This document shows positions 53,665-62,753 of a stretch of DNA of 64,000 bases, piece by piece. The notes under the pieces are model-generated. The model saw nothing but the letters and a program-made list of their open reading frames with translations. It searched no databases and was not told the origin of the DNA. The translations under genes were made by a program, and so were the position numbers. How positions within the stretch are numbered: position 1 is the stretch's first letter; each line of letters starts with the position of its first letter. Source of the DNA: a bacterium (GTDB lineage: Bacteria; Hinthialibacterota; Hinthialibacteria; Hinthialibacterales; Hinthialibacteraceae); contig WGLV01000011.1 of the NCBI GenBank assembly GCA_016125385.1, forward strand, positions 146,936 to 210,935. Reading direction: 5' to 3'.

Positions 53665-54009
53665 TCACCCCTCGACCAGTTTGACCGCGTCTTCGCGCGT
53701 GTCGGCGATCTGAAACACCGAACTGAGCCGTACCAGGTCCATGATCTCTCGCACCGGAGCCGAAAGCCGGCACAGCGCCATTTTTCCCTGCCGGGCGTCC
53801 AGTTTTCGTTTAACCGACAACACCGCCCCCAGCCCTGAACTGTCGATGAACTTCAGCCGGTTCATATCAAGAATCAGGCGGTCCGACGCCGCCAGGCAGG
53901 CTTCGGCGCGCTGGTTGAATTCCGCGACCGTGTCCGCGTCGAGTTCATCGATGGTGAGTTCGATTACCGTGACGCCGTTCTGTTCTTCAATCGATACAAC
54001 CATATTCAA
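53665..54009 (-). CDS. STAS-domain anti-sigma factor antagonist
   Basis: A 114-residue STAS protein like SpoIIAA/RsbV. It has VVSIEEQNGVTVIELTI and FIDSSGLGAVLSVKRKL, the DSSGLG loop carrying the phosphorylatable Ser (57 or 58). It should be phosphorylated by the HATPase kinase domain of the protein upstream and dephosphorylated by its PP2C domain. The start overlaps the upstream stop by 4 bases. It is the last gene of the secretion operon. Confidence 0.92.
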   Translation of the reverse strand: MNMVVSIEEQNGVTVIELTIDELDADTVAEFNQRAEACLAASDRLILDMNRLKFIDSSGLGAVLSVKRKLDARQGKMALCRLSAPVREIMDLVRLSSVFQIADTREDAVKLVEG

Positions 54010-55619
54010 TCCTGTCCTTGCCGTCTGGGGAAATAGTAAACCATTCGTACCGCGTTCAAGCCGTCTTCTCCATTGATATACTCTACCTCGTCCATCACGC
54101 TTTGGATGATGGGCAGCCCCATGCCGCTCTCCCGCGGCGCGTTGAGCCGGTCCGGATCGATGGGCGGCGGTGTGAAAGGCGCTCCACGATGTTCAATGAT
54201 GAATTCGATTCGATCCGCATACTGATCCGCCGCCACCCGGATGGGAAGCCCCGGCTGATTGGCGTAAGCGTGTCTCATCACGTTGCTGGCGGCTTCATTC
54301 AGCGTCAACACCAGCGCGGTGACGCTCAACTCGGGGCAGTGGCTCCCGGCGGCGCGCTGGCAAAACGCTTCGACGAATCGCCTGATCAGCTTCAGCTGCG
54401 TGAGCTCGCTGCTGGTTTCCATCGCATCCGACGCGAAGGGAGCCGCCGCCGTAACGCCGGTCAGGTGGATCGCCACGCAGGTTTGATCGTCTTTGGCCGA
54501 TCCATGAGCCGTAAAATCCTGCACGGCTTCGATGACGCGCTCGATCGCCGCCTGGGGGCGGTGTTCATCCAGTTGGGCGAGCGTATCCAGCAGCCTGGCT
54601 TCGCCAAATAACTCGCCATCCGATCCGCGTGCTTCCGTGATTCCGTCTGAATACATGAACAGCAGGTCGCCCGGTTCGAGCGCCGTTTCCACTGGCTGAA
54701 AACGGTCGTTGTGGATGACGCCCAGCGGCAGGTTGGTGTTGGCGATCGCCTCTACCCTCCCGCCTCGGCCGCGGCGAATCACCCGGGGATGTCCGCAATT
54801 GATGAACGCCATTCGGTTTTCGGCGGGGTAAAACCGCGTATAACATAACGTAACGAACGCGCCGAGGCTCAGCAGCTGTTGCGCGACGGTTTCCTGAACG
54901 CGTTCAAAGATGCGTTCCAGCGGCGGCGGTTCGCCGCGCGATTCCGATTTCAGCTCGCTGATGGCGTGCAGTATCCGGCTTTTCAGCGCGGCGCCGATCA
55001 ACGCCGCCGCCACGCCTTTGCCCATCACGTCGCCGATCACGACGTCGAAACACGATTCCGAGTGCTGATAAAAATCGTAAAAGTCGCCGTCGACCGATTG
55101 CGAGGGCAGGGTATACGCCGCCGCCTCGGCCCCACGGAGCCGTTCGGGCGGCTGACCCAGCAGCAGGCTCTGTTGAATGCGGGAGCCCGTTTCGATTTCT
55201 TTGGCGCGCGCCGCTTCCAGTTGTTGTTCGGCCAGCCGCCGCGCGGTTTTGTTCAAGGCGTTGGTGATAGCGATTCGAAGGCGGATTTTCAGCCACTTGA
55301 TCTCGACGGGCTTCTGGACGTAATCGTCCGCTCCCGCGTGGAGAATCAGTTGCAGGTCGTCGAACGAACTGCGCGCGGTGAACATCAGCACCACGCTGTA
55401 CTCGCCGCCGGGCAGTTTACGGATTTTCCGGCATGCGGTGACGCCGTCCATGCCGTTGAGCTCCCAATCCATGATGATCAGTGGGAAATAATCGTCGCGG
55501 CAGGCGGCGCAGGCCGATTCTCCATCTGAATACTCGACCACTTCGTGCCCCTGATTTCTCAGCAGCAGCCCGAGCAGCGAACGGATGTCGCGGTCGTCGT
55601 CAACGAGCAAGACTTTCAT
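54006..55619 (-). CDS. Receiver-PP2C-HATPase fusion (RsbU/RsbW-like regulator)
   Basis: A 537-residue protein joining three signalling modules. Residues 1-120 are a response-regulator receiver (VLLVDDDRDIRSLL, phospho-acceptor Asp51 in IIMDWELNGMDG). A coiled linker leads to a PP2C/SpoIIE phosphatase (about 150-380; VDGDFYDFYQ, GDVMGKGVAAALIG, MYSDGITEARG). The C-terminal third is an RsbW-like kinase ATPase domain with LTLNEAASNVMRHAYAN (N box) and SGMGLPIIQSVMD (G box). The same protein could phosphorylate and dephosphorylate the STAS partner, controlled by phosphorylation of Asp51. It is cotranscribed with the type II secretion/pilus genes. Confidence 0.93.
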   Translation of the reverse strand: MKVLLVDDDRDIRSLLGLLLRNQGHEVVEYSDGESACAACRDDYFPLIIMDWELNGMDGVTACRKIRKLPGGEYSVVLMFTARSSFDDLQLILHAGADDYVQKPVEIKWLKIRLRIAITNALNKTARRLAEQQLEAARAKEIETGSRIQQSLLLGQPPERLRGAEAAAYTLPSQSVDGDFYDFYQHSESCFDVVIGDVMGKGVAAALIGAALKSRILHAISELKSESRGEPPPLERIFERVQETVAQQLLSLGAFVTLCYTRFYPAENRMAFINCGHPRVIRRGRGGRVEAIANTNLPLGVIHNDRFQPVETALEPGDLLFMYSDGITEARGSDGELFGEARLLDTLAQLDEHRPQAAIERVIEAVQDFTAHGSAKDDQTCVAIHLTGVTAAAPFASDAMETSSELTQLKLIRRFVEAFCQRAAGSHCPELSVTALVLTLNEAASNVMRHAYANQPGLPIRVAADQYADRIEFIIEHRGAPFTPPPIDPDRLNAPRESGMGLPIIQSVMDEVEYINGEDGLNAVRMVYYFPRRQGQD

Positions 55620-55635
55620 ACGGTGGCCCCGGCGG

Positions 55636-56856
55636 TTATTGAACGACTTTGATCATGTCCCACATCGGCATAAAGATGCCCAGCGCGAACAGCAGCACGA
55701 CCACGCCGATGGCGACGATCAGCATGGGTTCGAGCATTCCCCCGATCGATTTGATCGTGCTTTGCGTCTGCCGTTCGAAAATATCCGACAGCTGAATCAA
55801 ACTCTGGCTCAACCGCCCGCTCTTGTCGCCCAATACGATCATGCGCTTCGCCATTTTAGGGAGAAACGGCAGCCGCTCCAGCGAGTCGGTGAGGGATTGT
55901 CCGTTTTCGATCGAGCGGCGCATATCCGACAGCCCCGCCGCCAGAACCTTGTTGCGCGCGATGCGGGTGGCGAGTTCAAGCGCGTTGAGAATGTCGACCC
56001 CGCTGTCGAGCAGCACGCCCAGCATGCGGAAAATCCGGCTGATTTCAATCTTGAGTTGAAGGGCGCCTGTGATGGGTGCGCGGATTTTGAAACTTTCCAT
56101 CATCATGTCGTAGCGCGGCCGCCGCCGCGCCAGCGTCAGCCCGACGATCGCCAGCAGCGCGACGAACGCCGCGATGGGCCAGTAATCAAGCACGCCGCGA
56201 TAGCCGAAGATCAACACGCGCGTCACCAGCGGCAGCTGGACCCGCGCGTTTTCGAACATCGCCGCGAACTTGGGAACTACCAGCGACAGCAGAATACACA
56301 CCGCGCCCGCCAGAATACAAAGCACGATTTTGGGATACCGCGTCGCTTCGTTCAGCCTGCGCTTGATCTGGATGTCGAATTCGATCATGCCCGCCAGCCG
56401 GCCCAGCGCCTTATCCATCTGGCCCGACTGCTCGCCCGCCTCCGCCACGTGAACGCTCAAATCATCGAAGACGTCTGGCCGATCGCGCATGGCGGTATGC
56501 AGCGCGACGCCCTCTTCCACTTTTGACCGCACCTGCGCCAGTACTTCGCGGATACGGAAATCATCCGCCTGTTCCTCCAGCGCCTGAAGGCCGTCGACCA
56601 GCGAGACGCCCGAGCCCATCATCAGCGAAAGCTGCTCGTACACCGCCGCGATTTTCGCACGCGAGATGGGCAGCGCCCGGTAGAGGGTTTCTTCCACGCT
56701 GGCGTTGCGTTTTGACTTAGCCGCGCCATCGATCCGGATCGGGCTCAGGCCGCGTTCGCCCAGCGAATGGATCACCGCGCCGCGGCTTTCAGCGCTGAGC
56801 GTCCCTTCCGTGATGCGTCCCTGCTCGTCGCTCGCCCGGTAGTGAAATTCAGCCAC
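55636..56856 (-). CDS. gspF: Type II secretion/type IV pilus inner-membrane protein GspF/PilC
   Basis: Polytopic platform protein of the pseudopilus/pilus machinery, 406 residues. It opens with MAEFHYRASDEQGRITEGTL as in GspF, followed by two GspF domains: AKIAAVYEQLSLMMGSGVSLVDGLQAL and LKIEISRIFRMLGVLLDSGVDILNALE, in part RMLGVLLDSGVDIL. Three hydrophobic helices are visible (about residues 175-200, 220-245, 370-395). Adjacent to gspE with a 4-base gap, the normal order. Confidence 0.95.
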   Translation of the reverse strand: MAEFHYRASDEQGRITEGTLSAESRGAVIHSLGERGLSPIRIDGAAKSKRNASVEETLYRALPISRAKIAAVYEQLSLMMGSGVSLVDGLQALEEQADDFRIREVLAQVRSKVEEGVALHTAMRDRPDVFDDLSVHVAEAGEQSGQMDKALGRLAGMIEFDIQIKRRLNEATRYPKIVLCILAGAVCILLSLVVPKFAAMFENARVQLPLVTRVLIFGYRGVLDYWPIAAFVALLAIVGLTLARRRPRYDMMMESFKIRAPITGALQLKIEISRIFRMLGVLLDSGVDILNALELATRIARNKVLAAGLSDMRRSIENGQSLTDSLERLPFLPKMAKRMIVLGDKSGRLSQSLIQLSDIFERQTQSTIKSIGGMLEPMLIVAIGVVVLLFALGIFMPMWDMIKVVQ

Positions 56857-56860
56857 GGCG

Positions 56861-58510
56861 TCAGGCCTCCAGCGCGGTGGTTACGCGTTCGATTTCTTCA
56901 AGCGTGGTGATTCCCCGCATCACTTTTTCAAGACCCACCTGGCGCAGCGAACTCAGATTCGCCTTGCCGGCGGCGTCTCGAACTTCGACCGATGACGATG
57001 AGTTGAGAATCAGCCGTTGCAGCGCGCCATCAATGCGTAGAATCTCAAAGATCGCGGTGCGGCCCTTGTAGCCGGTGTGGTTGCAGCGATTGCACCCCTT
57101 TGCTTGCGCCCATCTTACCTCGCCCGCCGGGTTAACGCCCAGCCGCTCCAGCAGGGCGGCGTCCGGCGTGACGTATTGAACGCAATGCGGGCATACCGTT
57201 CTTACCAGCCGTTGCGCGATCACGCCGGTCAGCGCAGAAGCGAGCAGGTAGGGCGCCACGTTCATGTCGATCATGCGGCCGATCGAACTGATCGCGTCGT
57301 TGGTATGCAGCGTGCTCAACACCAGGTGGCCGGTCAGCGCAGATCGGATGGCGATCGACGCGGTTTCTTCGTCGCGGATTTCGCCGATCAGGATGATATC
57401 CGGATCCTGCCGCAGAATGGCGCGCAACGCCCGGCCGAACGTCAGGCTGACTTTGGCGTTGACTTGAACCTGGTTGATGTCGCTGAACTCGTATTCCACC
57501 GGGTCTTCGACGGTGACGATGTTTTTTTCCGGCGAGCTGAGGCGCTGGATCATGCTGTACAGCGAGGTCGTCTTGCCGCTGCCGGTCGGCCCGGTGATGA
57601 GCAGAAGGCCGTAAGATCGAGAGAGCAGCGATTCGACCGCCTCTTTTTCATGCGCGTCGAGGCCGATCTGATCAAGCCCTACCACCATCGACCCTTTGTC
57701 GAGAATTCGTAAAACCGTCTTTTCGCCGAACAGGGTGGGCAGCGTCGACAGCCGCACATCCACGTCGCGTTCACCCACGGAGATCGAAAACCGTCCATCC
57801 TGCGGCAGGCGTTTTTCAGAGATGTCGAGCTTCGCCAGGATCTTCAGCCTCGCGGTGACGACGTCGACCAGGCTTTTGGGCGGCGTGAAGATCTCGTGCA
57901 GAATTCCGTCGATGCGAAAACGAACCCGGCCGCGTTCTTCCAGCGGTTCGATATGGATGTCGCTGGCGCTGACTTTGATGGCGTGAAACAGGATCTGATT
58001 CACCAGCCGGATGGCGGGGGCGTTGTCCACGTCCAATTCCGGCGATTCGTCTTCGAATGAATTGATGACGTCTTCGATCGAGTGAGAGACCGAATAATAT
58101 TCATTCAGCGCGTTCTGGATGGCGCCTGGCGCCGCCAGTATGCAATTGATGCGATATCCGGTGACGCGCCGAAGTTCGTCCAGCGCGGGCACGTCGAGCG
58201 GGTCGGCCATGGCGATGGTGAGTTCAGTATCGACCAGAAACATCGGAATCACGGTGTGAAGCCGCGCGAAATGCTCGGGCACGATCTCGACGATCAATGG
58301 ATCAATCAGAAACAGGTCCGACTTCATCGCGGGTACGCCCAGCTGCTGAGAAAGCGTCTCCACGATCTGCTGTTCGGTCAGCAGGCCCAGCTCCTGCAGC
58401 GCCTCGCCCAGCTTTTGTCCGGGCGCTTTTTTCGACAGCGCCGTCTCCAGCTGGGTGGGCGTCAGCCGTCCCGATTCCACCAGAAGGTCGCCAAGCCGTT
58501 TGTAATCCAT
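56861..58510 (-). CDS. gspE: Type II secretion/type IV pilus ATPase GspE/PilB
   Basis: Hexameric cytoplasmic ATPase driving assembly, 549 residues. The N-terminus has an MshEN domain (KLGEALQELGLLTEQQIVETLSQQL, in part ALQELGLLTEQQIVE). Walker A is GPTGSGKTTSLYSMI near 310, Asp box ILIGEIRDEETA, His box LVLSTLHTNDA, and there is a tetracysteine zinc motif (TVCPHC and GCNRC). MshEN domains usually bind cyclic di-GMP in a subset of members; key Arg/Leu positions cannot be assessed by eye. Followed by gspF. Confidence 0.96.
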   Translation of the reverse strand: MDYKRLGDLLVESGRLTPTQLETALSKKAPGQKLGEALQELGLLTEQQIVETLSQQLGVPAMKSDLFLIDPLIVEIVPEHFARLHTVIPMFLVDTELTIAMADPLDVPALDELRRVTGYRINCILAAPGAIQNALNEYYSVSHSIEDVINSFEDESPELDVDNAPAIRLVNQILFHAIKVSASDIHIEPLEERGRVRFRIDGILHEIFTPPKSLVDVVTARLKILAKLDISEKRLPQDGRFSISVGERDVDVRLSTLPTLFGEKTVLRILDKGSMVVGLDQIGLDAHEKEAVESLLSRSYGLLLITGPTGSGKTTSLYSMIQRLSSPEKNIVTVEDPVEYEFSDINQVQVNAKVSLTFGRALRAILRQDPDIILIGEIRDEETASIAIRSALTGHLVLSTLHTNDAISSIGRMIDMNVAPYLLASALTGVIAQRLVRTVCPHCVQYVTPDAALLERLGVNPAGEVRWAQAKGCNRCNHTGYKGRTAIFEILRIDGALQRLILNSSSSVEVRDAAGKANLSSLRQVGLEKVMRGITTLEEIERVTTALEA

Positions 58511-58549
58511 GCCTCTCCAGAACGCGGCGGTTGCGTTGAATGGGTGAAC

Positions 58550-60070
58550 TTATCGCCGAAAAAGGATCTTTGAACCTTTGCGGATCACGGTGGAACCGCC
58601 ATTGTCTTGCCTGTCGGGCGTTTCGTTTTGAAGCGCGGTTTCGCCGTGGGCGGGTTTCGCCTGGTTGAACAACTCCAGCGCGGGAGCGGCGGCGCCCTCC
58701 AGCGCCTCGGGATCGGCGCCGGTTACGATCGCCGGTGTGATCATGATGACCAGTTCCGAGTTTTCTTTTTGCGTCTTGCGGCTGCGGAACGCCTGCCCCA
58801 ACAGTGGAATATCGGCCAGAAAGGGCGTCTTCCGCGTGTTGTAGGTATCCTGCTGGACGATGATGCCGCCGATGATGACGGTATCGAGATTCGATAGCGT
58901 GACGATCGATTCAACCGTGTTGATGTTCAATGGAGGCACTCCGCTGATCTGCTGTTGCGAGTAATTGATGCTGTCGTTTCTGACGCGGATCGCCATGTTG
59001 ATCTGATCGCCGTCGAGTACGCGCGGTGTGACGCCCAGTTCCAGCGTGACGCGGCGTTCGCGGTAGGTCGCGTTGCCGTTGATGTCGAGCCCCGACGGGA
59101 CCTGAATCTCCTGCCCGGATGAGATGAACGCCTCCTGATTATTGAGCGTTACCACCCGAGGGCTGGAGAGAATCCGTGCGTCGCCCCGGTCGACCAGCGC
59201 CGATACGGTCACGTTGAACGAGTTGAGCGCGCTGCTGAAATTTCCCGATTCCGTTCCGGTTTCCGATACGCCGCCGGCGGGCTGCGTGCGGGTGCGGTCC
59301 GAGGTCAGCGTCATGCCGCCCTGGTTGCTGATGGTATAGATCCCGCCCCAGTCGATTCCCAGCTGATCGAGCGCGTCGCTGCGAACCTGCAACAGTTTCG
59401 CTTCAATCAGAATCTGCGCCGCCGGCTGGTCGAGCGCGGCGACCATCGTCTCGACTTCATCCAGCAGCGAGGCGGGGCCGCTGATCACGATCTGGTTCGT
59501 GCGGTCATCCAGGCTCGATTTCAGCCCCCGCTCTTCAAACATCGAGGTGAGAATTTCGCCGATATTGGTTTCTTTTCCCCGTTCCGTGGGGCCGCTGTCG
59601 CTCTGTGAACCATACGATTGCGAGGAGTTGTTCGCCTGTGTATTGGTTGAACCGGCGGCGGCGTTCTGCGCACCCGATGTCAGTTGGTTCGCCCCCAGGG
59701 CGATGTATTTCAATTGGATGATCCGCGTTTCCTGTGCGTCCGCCGGCGCGGCTTTTTCCTGAACGGGATACACGTACAGAATGCCGTTGCGGTCTTCCGA
59801 TTTGAGCCCGCCGGTTTGCAGGATGGCGTTCCATGCGTCGCGCCACGGGACGTCATCGAAAAACAGGTTGATCGTGCCTTTTACGTTTGAATCGACGATC
59901 AGGTTGAGGTCGGCCAGTTTCGCGGTCATGCGCAGCGCGTCAACCAGCGGAACTTCGGGCATGTTGAGCGAAATCCGCTCCTGCGCCGCTGGAGACGTCT
60001 GGGCGAGAGCGGGCGCGGTCAACGCCGCCGCGAGCGCGGCGCACAAAAGAAACACGAATGATCTGTTCAT
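58550..60070 (-). CDS. gspD: Secretin GspD/PilQ
   Basis: Outer membrane secretin forming the exit channel. The 506-residue protein has a Sec signal (NRSFVFLLCAALAAALTAPALAQ), an N1-type domain (ISLNMPEVPLVDALRMTAKLAD), then the second N domain (TSMFEERGLKSSLDDRTNQIVISG, in part LKSSLDDRTNQIVISG), and the secretin core with ILSSPRVVTLNNQEAFISSGQEIQVP in part and the VPLLGQAFRSRKTQKENSELVIMITP signature split as PFLADIPLLGQAF and SELVIMITPAIV. Compact compared with enterobacterial GspD (about 650). Overlaps the next gene by 4 bases. Confidence 0.94.
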   Translation of the reverse strand: MNRSFVFLLCAALAAALTAPALAQTSPAAQERISLNMPEVPLVDALRMTAKLADLNLIVDSNVKGTINLFFDDVPWRDAWNAILQTGGLKSEDRNGILYVYPVQEKAAPADAQETRIIQLKYIALGANQLTSGAQNAAAGSTNTQANNSSQSYGSQSDSGPTERGKETNIGEILTSMFEERGLKSSLDDRTNQIVISGPASLLDEVETMVAALDQPAAQILIEAKLLQVRSDALDQLGIDWGGIYTISNQGGMTLTSDRTRTQPAGGVSETGTESGNFSSALNSFNVTVSALVDRGDARILSSPRVVTLNNQEAFISSGQEIQVPSGLDINGNATYRERRVTLELGVTPRVLDGDQINMAIRVRNDSINYSQQQISGVPPLNINTVESIVTLSNLDTVIIGGIIVQQDTYNTRKTPFLADIPLLGQAFRSRKTQKENSELVIMITPAIVTGADPEALEGAAAPALELFNQAKPAHGETALQNETPDRQDNGGSTVIRKGSKILFRR

Positions 60071-60651
60071 GGTTGAAGTCCGTCCAGACCGGGAATCGAA
60101 AGCTGATTTCCCAACATCGTTTGAATGAGCTGTTGCATCATGGGCGACTGCATCAGTTGATTCGCCCCCTGTGAAACCGCCGGAGATTGCATTCCGCCCA
60201 GCATGTTCGTCAGCGAAGCGGGGACGGCGCCGAGGGCGGAAGCGGGGCCTGACTTTGAACGGTCGTCAAGCGTCACCGCGTAGACTTCATCGCCCTGGCT
60301 GAGCCAGACGCGGTCGAGTTCGATCTTCGTCACGGTGAATCCCTCGATTTCATCACCTTCGCTCACCATCGTACGTCCGAATAATGCATATTTCGGTCCG
60401 TTTTTGCGGATGGCGATCGACCGCAGATCGCGCGCGATGGAGGGCGCGAACCACCGTTTGGGCGGTTCCGGCGCGGTCGCGCTGACGGGCGTCTCTTCCC
60501 GTGCGGTTACAGGTTCCGCCTCCGTTGGCTGGGTCAGGTCGATCGCTGGAGTAAACGGATTGCGCACCGCCGCCGTGGCGGATGCGGGGAGCGTGGCGCC
60601 GGGTTGCGCCTGTTGAAGAATCGCGATGGCGATCAGCGTGGGCCAGATCAT
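60067..60651 (-). CDS. PilP/GspC-like periplasmic linker protein
   Basis: A 194-residue protein with an N-terminal hydrophobic segment (IWPTLIAIAILQQAQ), an acidic Pro/Thr-rich linker, and a small beta domain RSIAIRKNGPKYALFGRTMVSEGDEIEGFTV in part, with DRVWLSQGDEVYAVTLDD. The repeat of short strands around a Gly-Asp-x-V motif is that of GspC/PilP HR domains that bind the secretin. The C-terminus is Met/Gln-rich (QSPMMQQLIQTMLGNQLS) and of unknown role. Assignment rests on position beside gspD and the domain pattern. Confidence 0.7.
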   Translation of the reverse strand: MIWPTLIAIAILQQAQPGATLPASATAAVRNPFTPAIDLTQPTEAEPVTAREETPVSATAPEPPKRWFAPSIARDLRSIAIRKNGPKYALFGRTMVSEGDEIEGFTVTKIELDRVWLSQGDEVYAVTLDDRSKSGPASALGAVPASLTNMLGGMQSPAVSQGANQLMQSPMMQQLIQTMLGNQLSIPGLDGLQP

Positions 60652-61235
60652 GGTTGTTTCACCGCTTTGAACAGATCGATCGCCAGTTCGCCCACGATCG
60701 TATCCTGAGTGTTCGGCCTGACCTGAAGACGCCAGCGTGAGATGTTGCGCTGACAGGCCGAGCCGTCAAGCCGCTTCAGGGTTGAAACGATATCGTCATA
60801 ACGCCCCCGCAGGTCGACGTGATAAACCGAATGGTCCAGATCGCCGATCCGTCCCGCCGGTTCGATCTGAAACTGGTAGAACGGCGTCTGATCGGCGCCT
60901 TTCGCGCTGAACAGATTAACCAGCAACGGCTCGTTGCACTCCAGTGCGCGCGTACGCCACTCGCGTTCGCGTTTCTTCAGCTCATCGATTTGCGCGTTCA
61001 GCTCGCCGATGTTTTCCAGAATGGCGGGGGCCTGCTCCATCATCGCCTCCGCCGCTTCGATTTCACTGACGCCGTCGCGCATACCGGCCGTTGCGGTCTC
61101 GATCGCTCCGCCGAAATAGGTGTTGCTGAGGTCGAATACAAAATACGACAACAGCCCCGTCATGAGATACATCATCACGCGCAGCCGCAGGTCGACCGAT
61201 TCGCTGAAAAATTCGCTCATCCAGTTCCGATCCAT
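60648..61235 (-). CDS. PilO/GspM-like assembly protein
   Basis: A 195-residue bitopic protein: one transmembrane helix (about 16-35, LRVMMYLMTGLLSYFVFDL), a coiled coil (IEAAEAMMEQAPAILENIGELNAQIDELKKRERE in parts) and a ferredoxin-like periplasmic domain with HSVYHVDLRGRYDDIVSTLKRL, in part VDLRGRYDDIVSTL. That layout is shared by PilO and GspM. The ATG at 61235 is close to the upstream stop; in-frame starts upstream add no membrane signal. Overlaps the next gene as ATGA. Confidence 0.75.
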   Translation of the reverse strand: MDRNWMSEFFSESVDLRLRVMMYLMTGLLSYFVFDLSNTYFGGAIETATAGMRDGVSEIEAAEAMMEQAPAILENIGELNAQIDELKKREREWRTRALECNEPLLVNLFSAKGADQTPFYQFQIEPAGRIGDLDHSVYHVDLRGRYDDIVSTLKRLDGSACQRNISRWRLQVRPNTQDTIVGELAIDLFKAVKQP

Positions 61236-61239
61236 ACCG

Positions 61240-61824
61240 TCAGCTTGTCTCCGTCGCATCGCGGATGATGTCAAACGATGTGACGAATTCATATAATGGC
61301 TTATCGTCCATCCGTTTCATCGATTCGATGATGAAATTGTGAAACCGGTCCGGCGCCGATGCGTCATCTTCGCCCAGCGCCTGAATATCGTCTTTTCGTT
61401 GTGAATACCCCGTCAGACGGATCGAACCCGCCGCGTAATCGCAGTCGATGTTGCTGAGCCAGACGCCTTCGGGCAACCGGTCGATCACCGCCGCCAGGTC
61501 GGAGAGAATCGTGCTGGAATCCTCCGTTTCAGCCGAGCGGTCGCGTTGGGCCTGATTGTTCAGGCTCTGCAAAGTGGCTTCGAGCGACTTTTTCCGCTCA
61601 GCCAGTGAAAGAAACCATGTTTGCTGATCCGACGCGGCGCTTCGCCATTGTTCGATCCGTTCCGCGGAGGAGCCCAAGAGGTTCGCTTCGCGGGCGTACA
61701 TCGCTGGAAACCCCAGCGAAGCCGTCAGCACAAGCAGGCTGCCGATGGCGTAGCGCTTCCAGAAAGGGTGAATAAAAACAGCGTCGCGTTCGGTTTTCCG
61801 GGGCAGAAGATTGATCTGTTTCAT
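61240..61824 (-). CDS. PilN/GspL-C-terminal-like assembly protein
   Basis: A 194-residue protein starting MKQINLLPRKTERDAVFI: the INLLP motif is the PilN hallmark, which binds PilM. A transmembrane helix follows (about 24-42), then a coiled coil (SLAERKKSLEATLQSLNNQ) and a ferredoxin-like domain with LPEGVWLSNIDCDYAAGSIRLTGYS, in part LPEGVWLSNIDCDY. The start at 61824 overlaps the pilM stop as ATGA, and a longer frame to 61950 would lie wholly within pilM. Confidence 0.85.
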   Translation of the reverse strand: MKQINLLPRKTERDAVFIHPFWKRYAIGSLLVLTASLGFPAMYAREANLLGSSAERIEQWRSAASDQQTWFLSLAERKKSLEATLQSLNNQAQRDRSAETEDSSTILSDLAAVIDRLPEGVWLSNIDCDYAAGSIRLTGYSQRKDDIQALGEDDASAPDRFHNFIIESMKRMDDKPLYEFVTSFDIIRDATETS

Positions 61825-62753
61825 GCCGCCTCTTTCGCTGCGCGCAATGCGAGCCCCAGCGCGATGGCGTATCGCGGCGCTTCTTCCGCCGTCGGTTTGA
61901 CCGCGTCCTGCGTCATCCGGTCCGCGTCGAACAGCGGGGTGCGCTGACAATTCAGACCCGCCGCCCGGCTCAATCTTTCTTCGAACGCGGTTTCCCCCGT
62001 TCGTCCGCCGCTGAGCAAAATCCGTTTAACCTCTTCCAGATTCAATTGAAACTGGTTGCGGCAGTATTGCAGCGTTCGCCGGATTTCCGCCGCCAGTTCA
62101 TCAAGCAGATTCGAACGGCTTTGCAGTTCCATGATGCCGTTTTCGGCCTGTATGGGCACATACCGCGCGAACAGCGGCTCGCCGTTACGCGATACGATGA
62201 TGTTCGCGCCCGCCCCCCCCGCGTCGAGTCCGATAAACGCGCCACGTTCAAAATCGGCGATCCGGTCGTGATACAGATTCATTAACGCCATCCAGGCCAC
62301 GTCGAGGGCTTTGACCTCCACCCGCTTGCTCTGGATTGCGCCGAGCAGGCGTTCCGCGGTCGATTTGCGGCACACGAACGCGATCACCGGGCGCCGCGTT
62401 CGCCCATTCGTGGAAGGGGCGTTTGAATAGGTGAAGTCATAGCACAGTTCTTCCAGAGGAGTCTGGATCTGTGTCGATAACTCATAACCGGCCATTCCGC
62501 GCAGATCGCGTTCCGCCAGCTCGGGCGCGTGAATCAGGCGGACGTCCACCTCCATCGAGGGAACCGACACGGCGGCGTTCATTCGGGTGGAGGGGAGAAA
62601 GCGATCAATCGTAGCGGCTTCATCCGCCCCGATGGATAGAATCCGGCTGACCCGGTATCCCCGCTCGTCCAGATCGATCGCGACCGCCTTATAACCATGA
62701 TCGCCGCATTCGATGCCCAGCGCGGCTCGGGCGGGTTGTCGTTTCCACAACAT
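61821..62753 (-). CDS. PilM-like actin-fold assembly protein
   Basis: Cytoplasmic actin-like protein of the type IV pilus/type II secretion platform, 310 residues. It has the phosphate loops LGIECGDHGYKAVAIDL and FIGLDAGGAGANIIVSRNGEPLF, typical of PilM/GspL. It binds the PilN INLLP segment of the next gene. The ribosome site is weak. It is the first gene of the pilM-N-O-P-D-E-F-like operon on the minus strand; the promoter region 62754-63100 is AT-rich with a TATAAT at about 62844 but no convincing -35. Confidence 0.82.
   Translation of the reverse strand: MLWKRQPARAALGIECGDHGYKAVAIDLDERGYRVSRILSIGADEAATIDRFLPSTRMNAAVSVPSMEVDVRLIHAPELAERDLRGMAGYELSTQIQTPLEELCYDFTYSNAPSTNGRTRRPVIAFVCRKSTAERLLGAIQSKRVEVKALDVAWMALMNLYHDRIADFERGAFIGLDAGGAGANIIVSRNGEPLFARYVPIQAENGIMELQSRSNLLDELAAEIRRTLQYCRNQFQLNLEEVKRILLSGGRTGETAFEERLSRAAGLNCQRTPLFDADRMTQDAVKPTAEEAPRYAIALGLALRAAKEAA

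Noticed and set aside
53479..53838. A 119-codon plus-strand frame near the STAS gene
   Set aside because: Its 3' half is antisense to the STAS gene, and its 5' part lies in a 3' leader/terminator region with no ribosome site.
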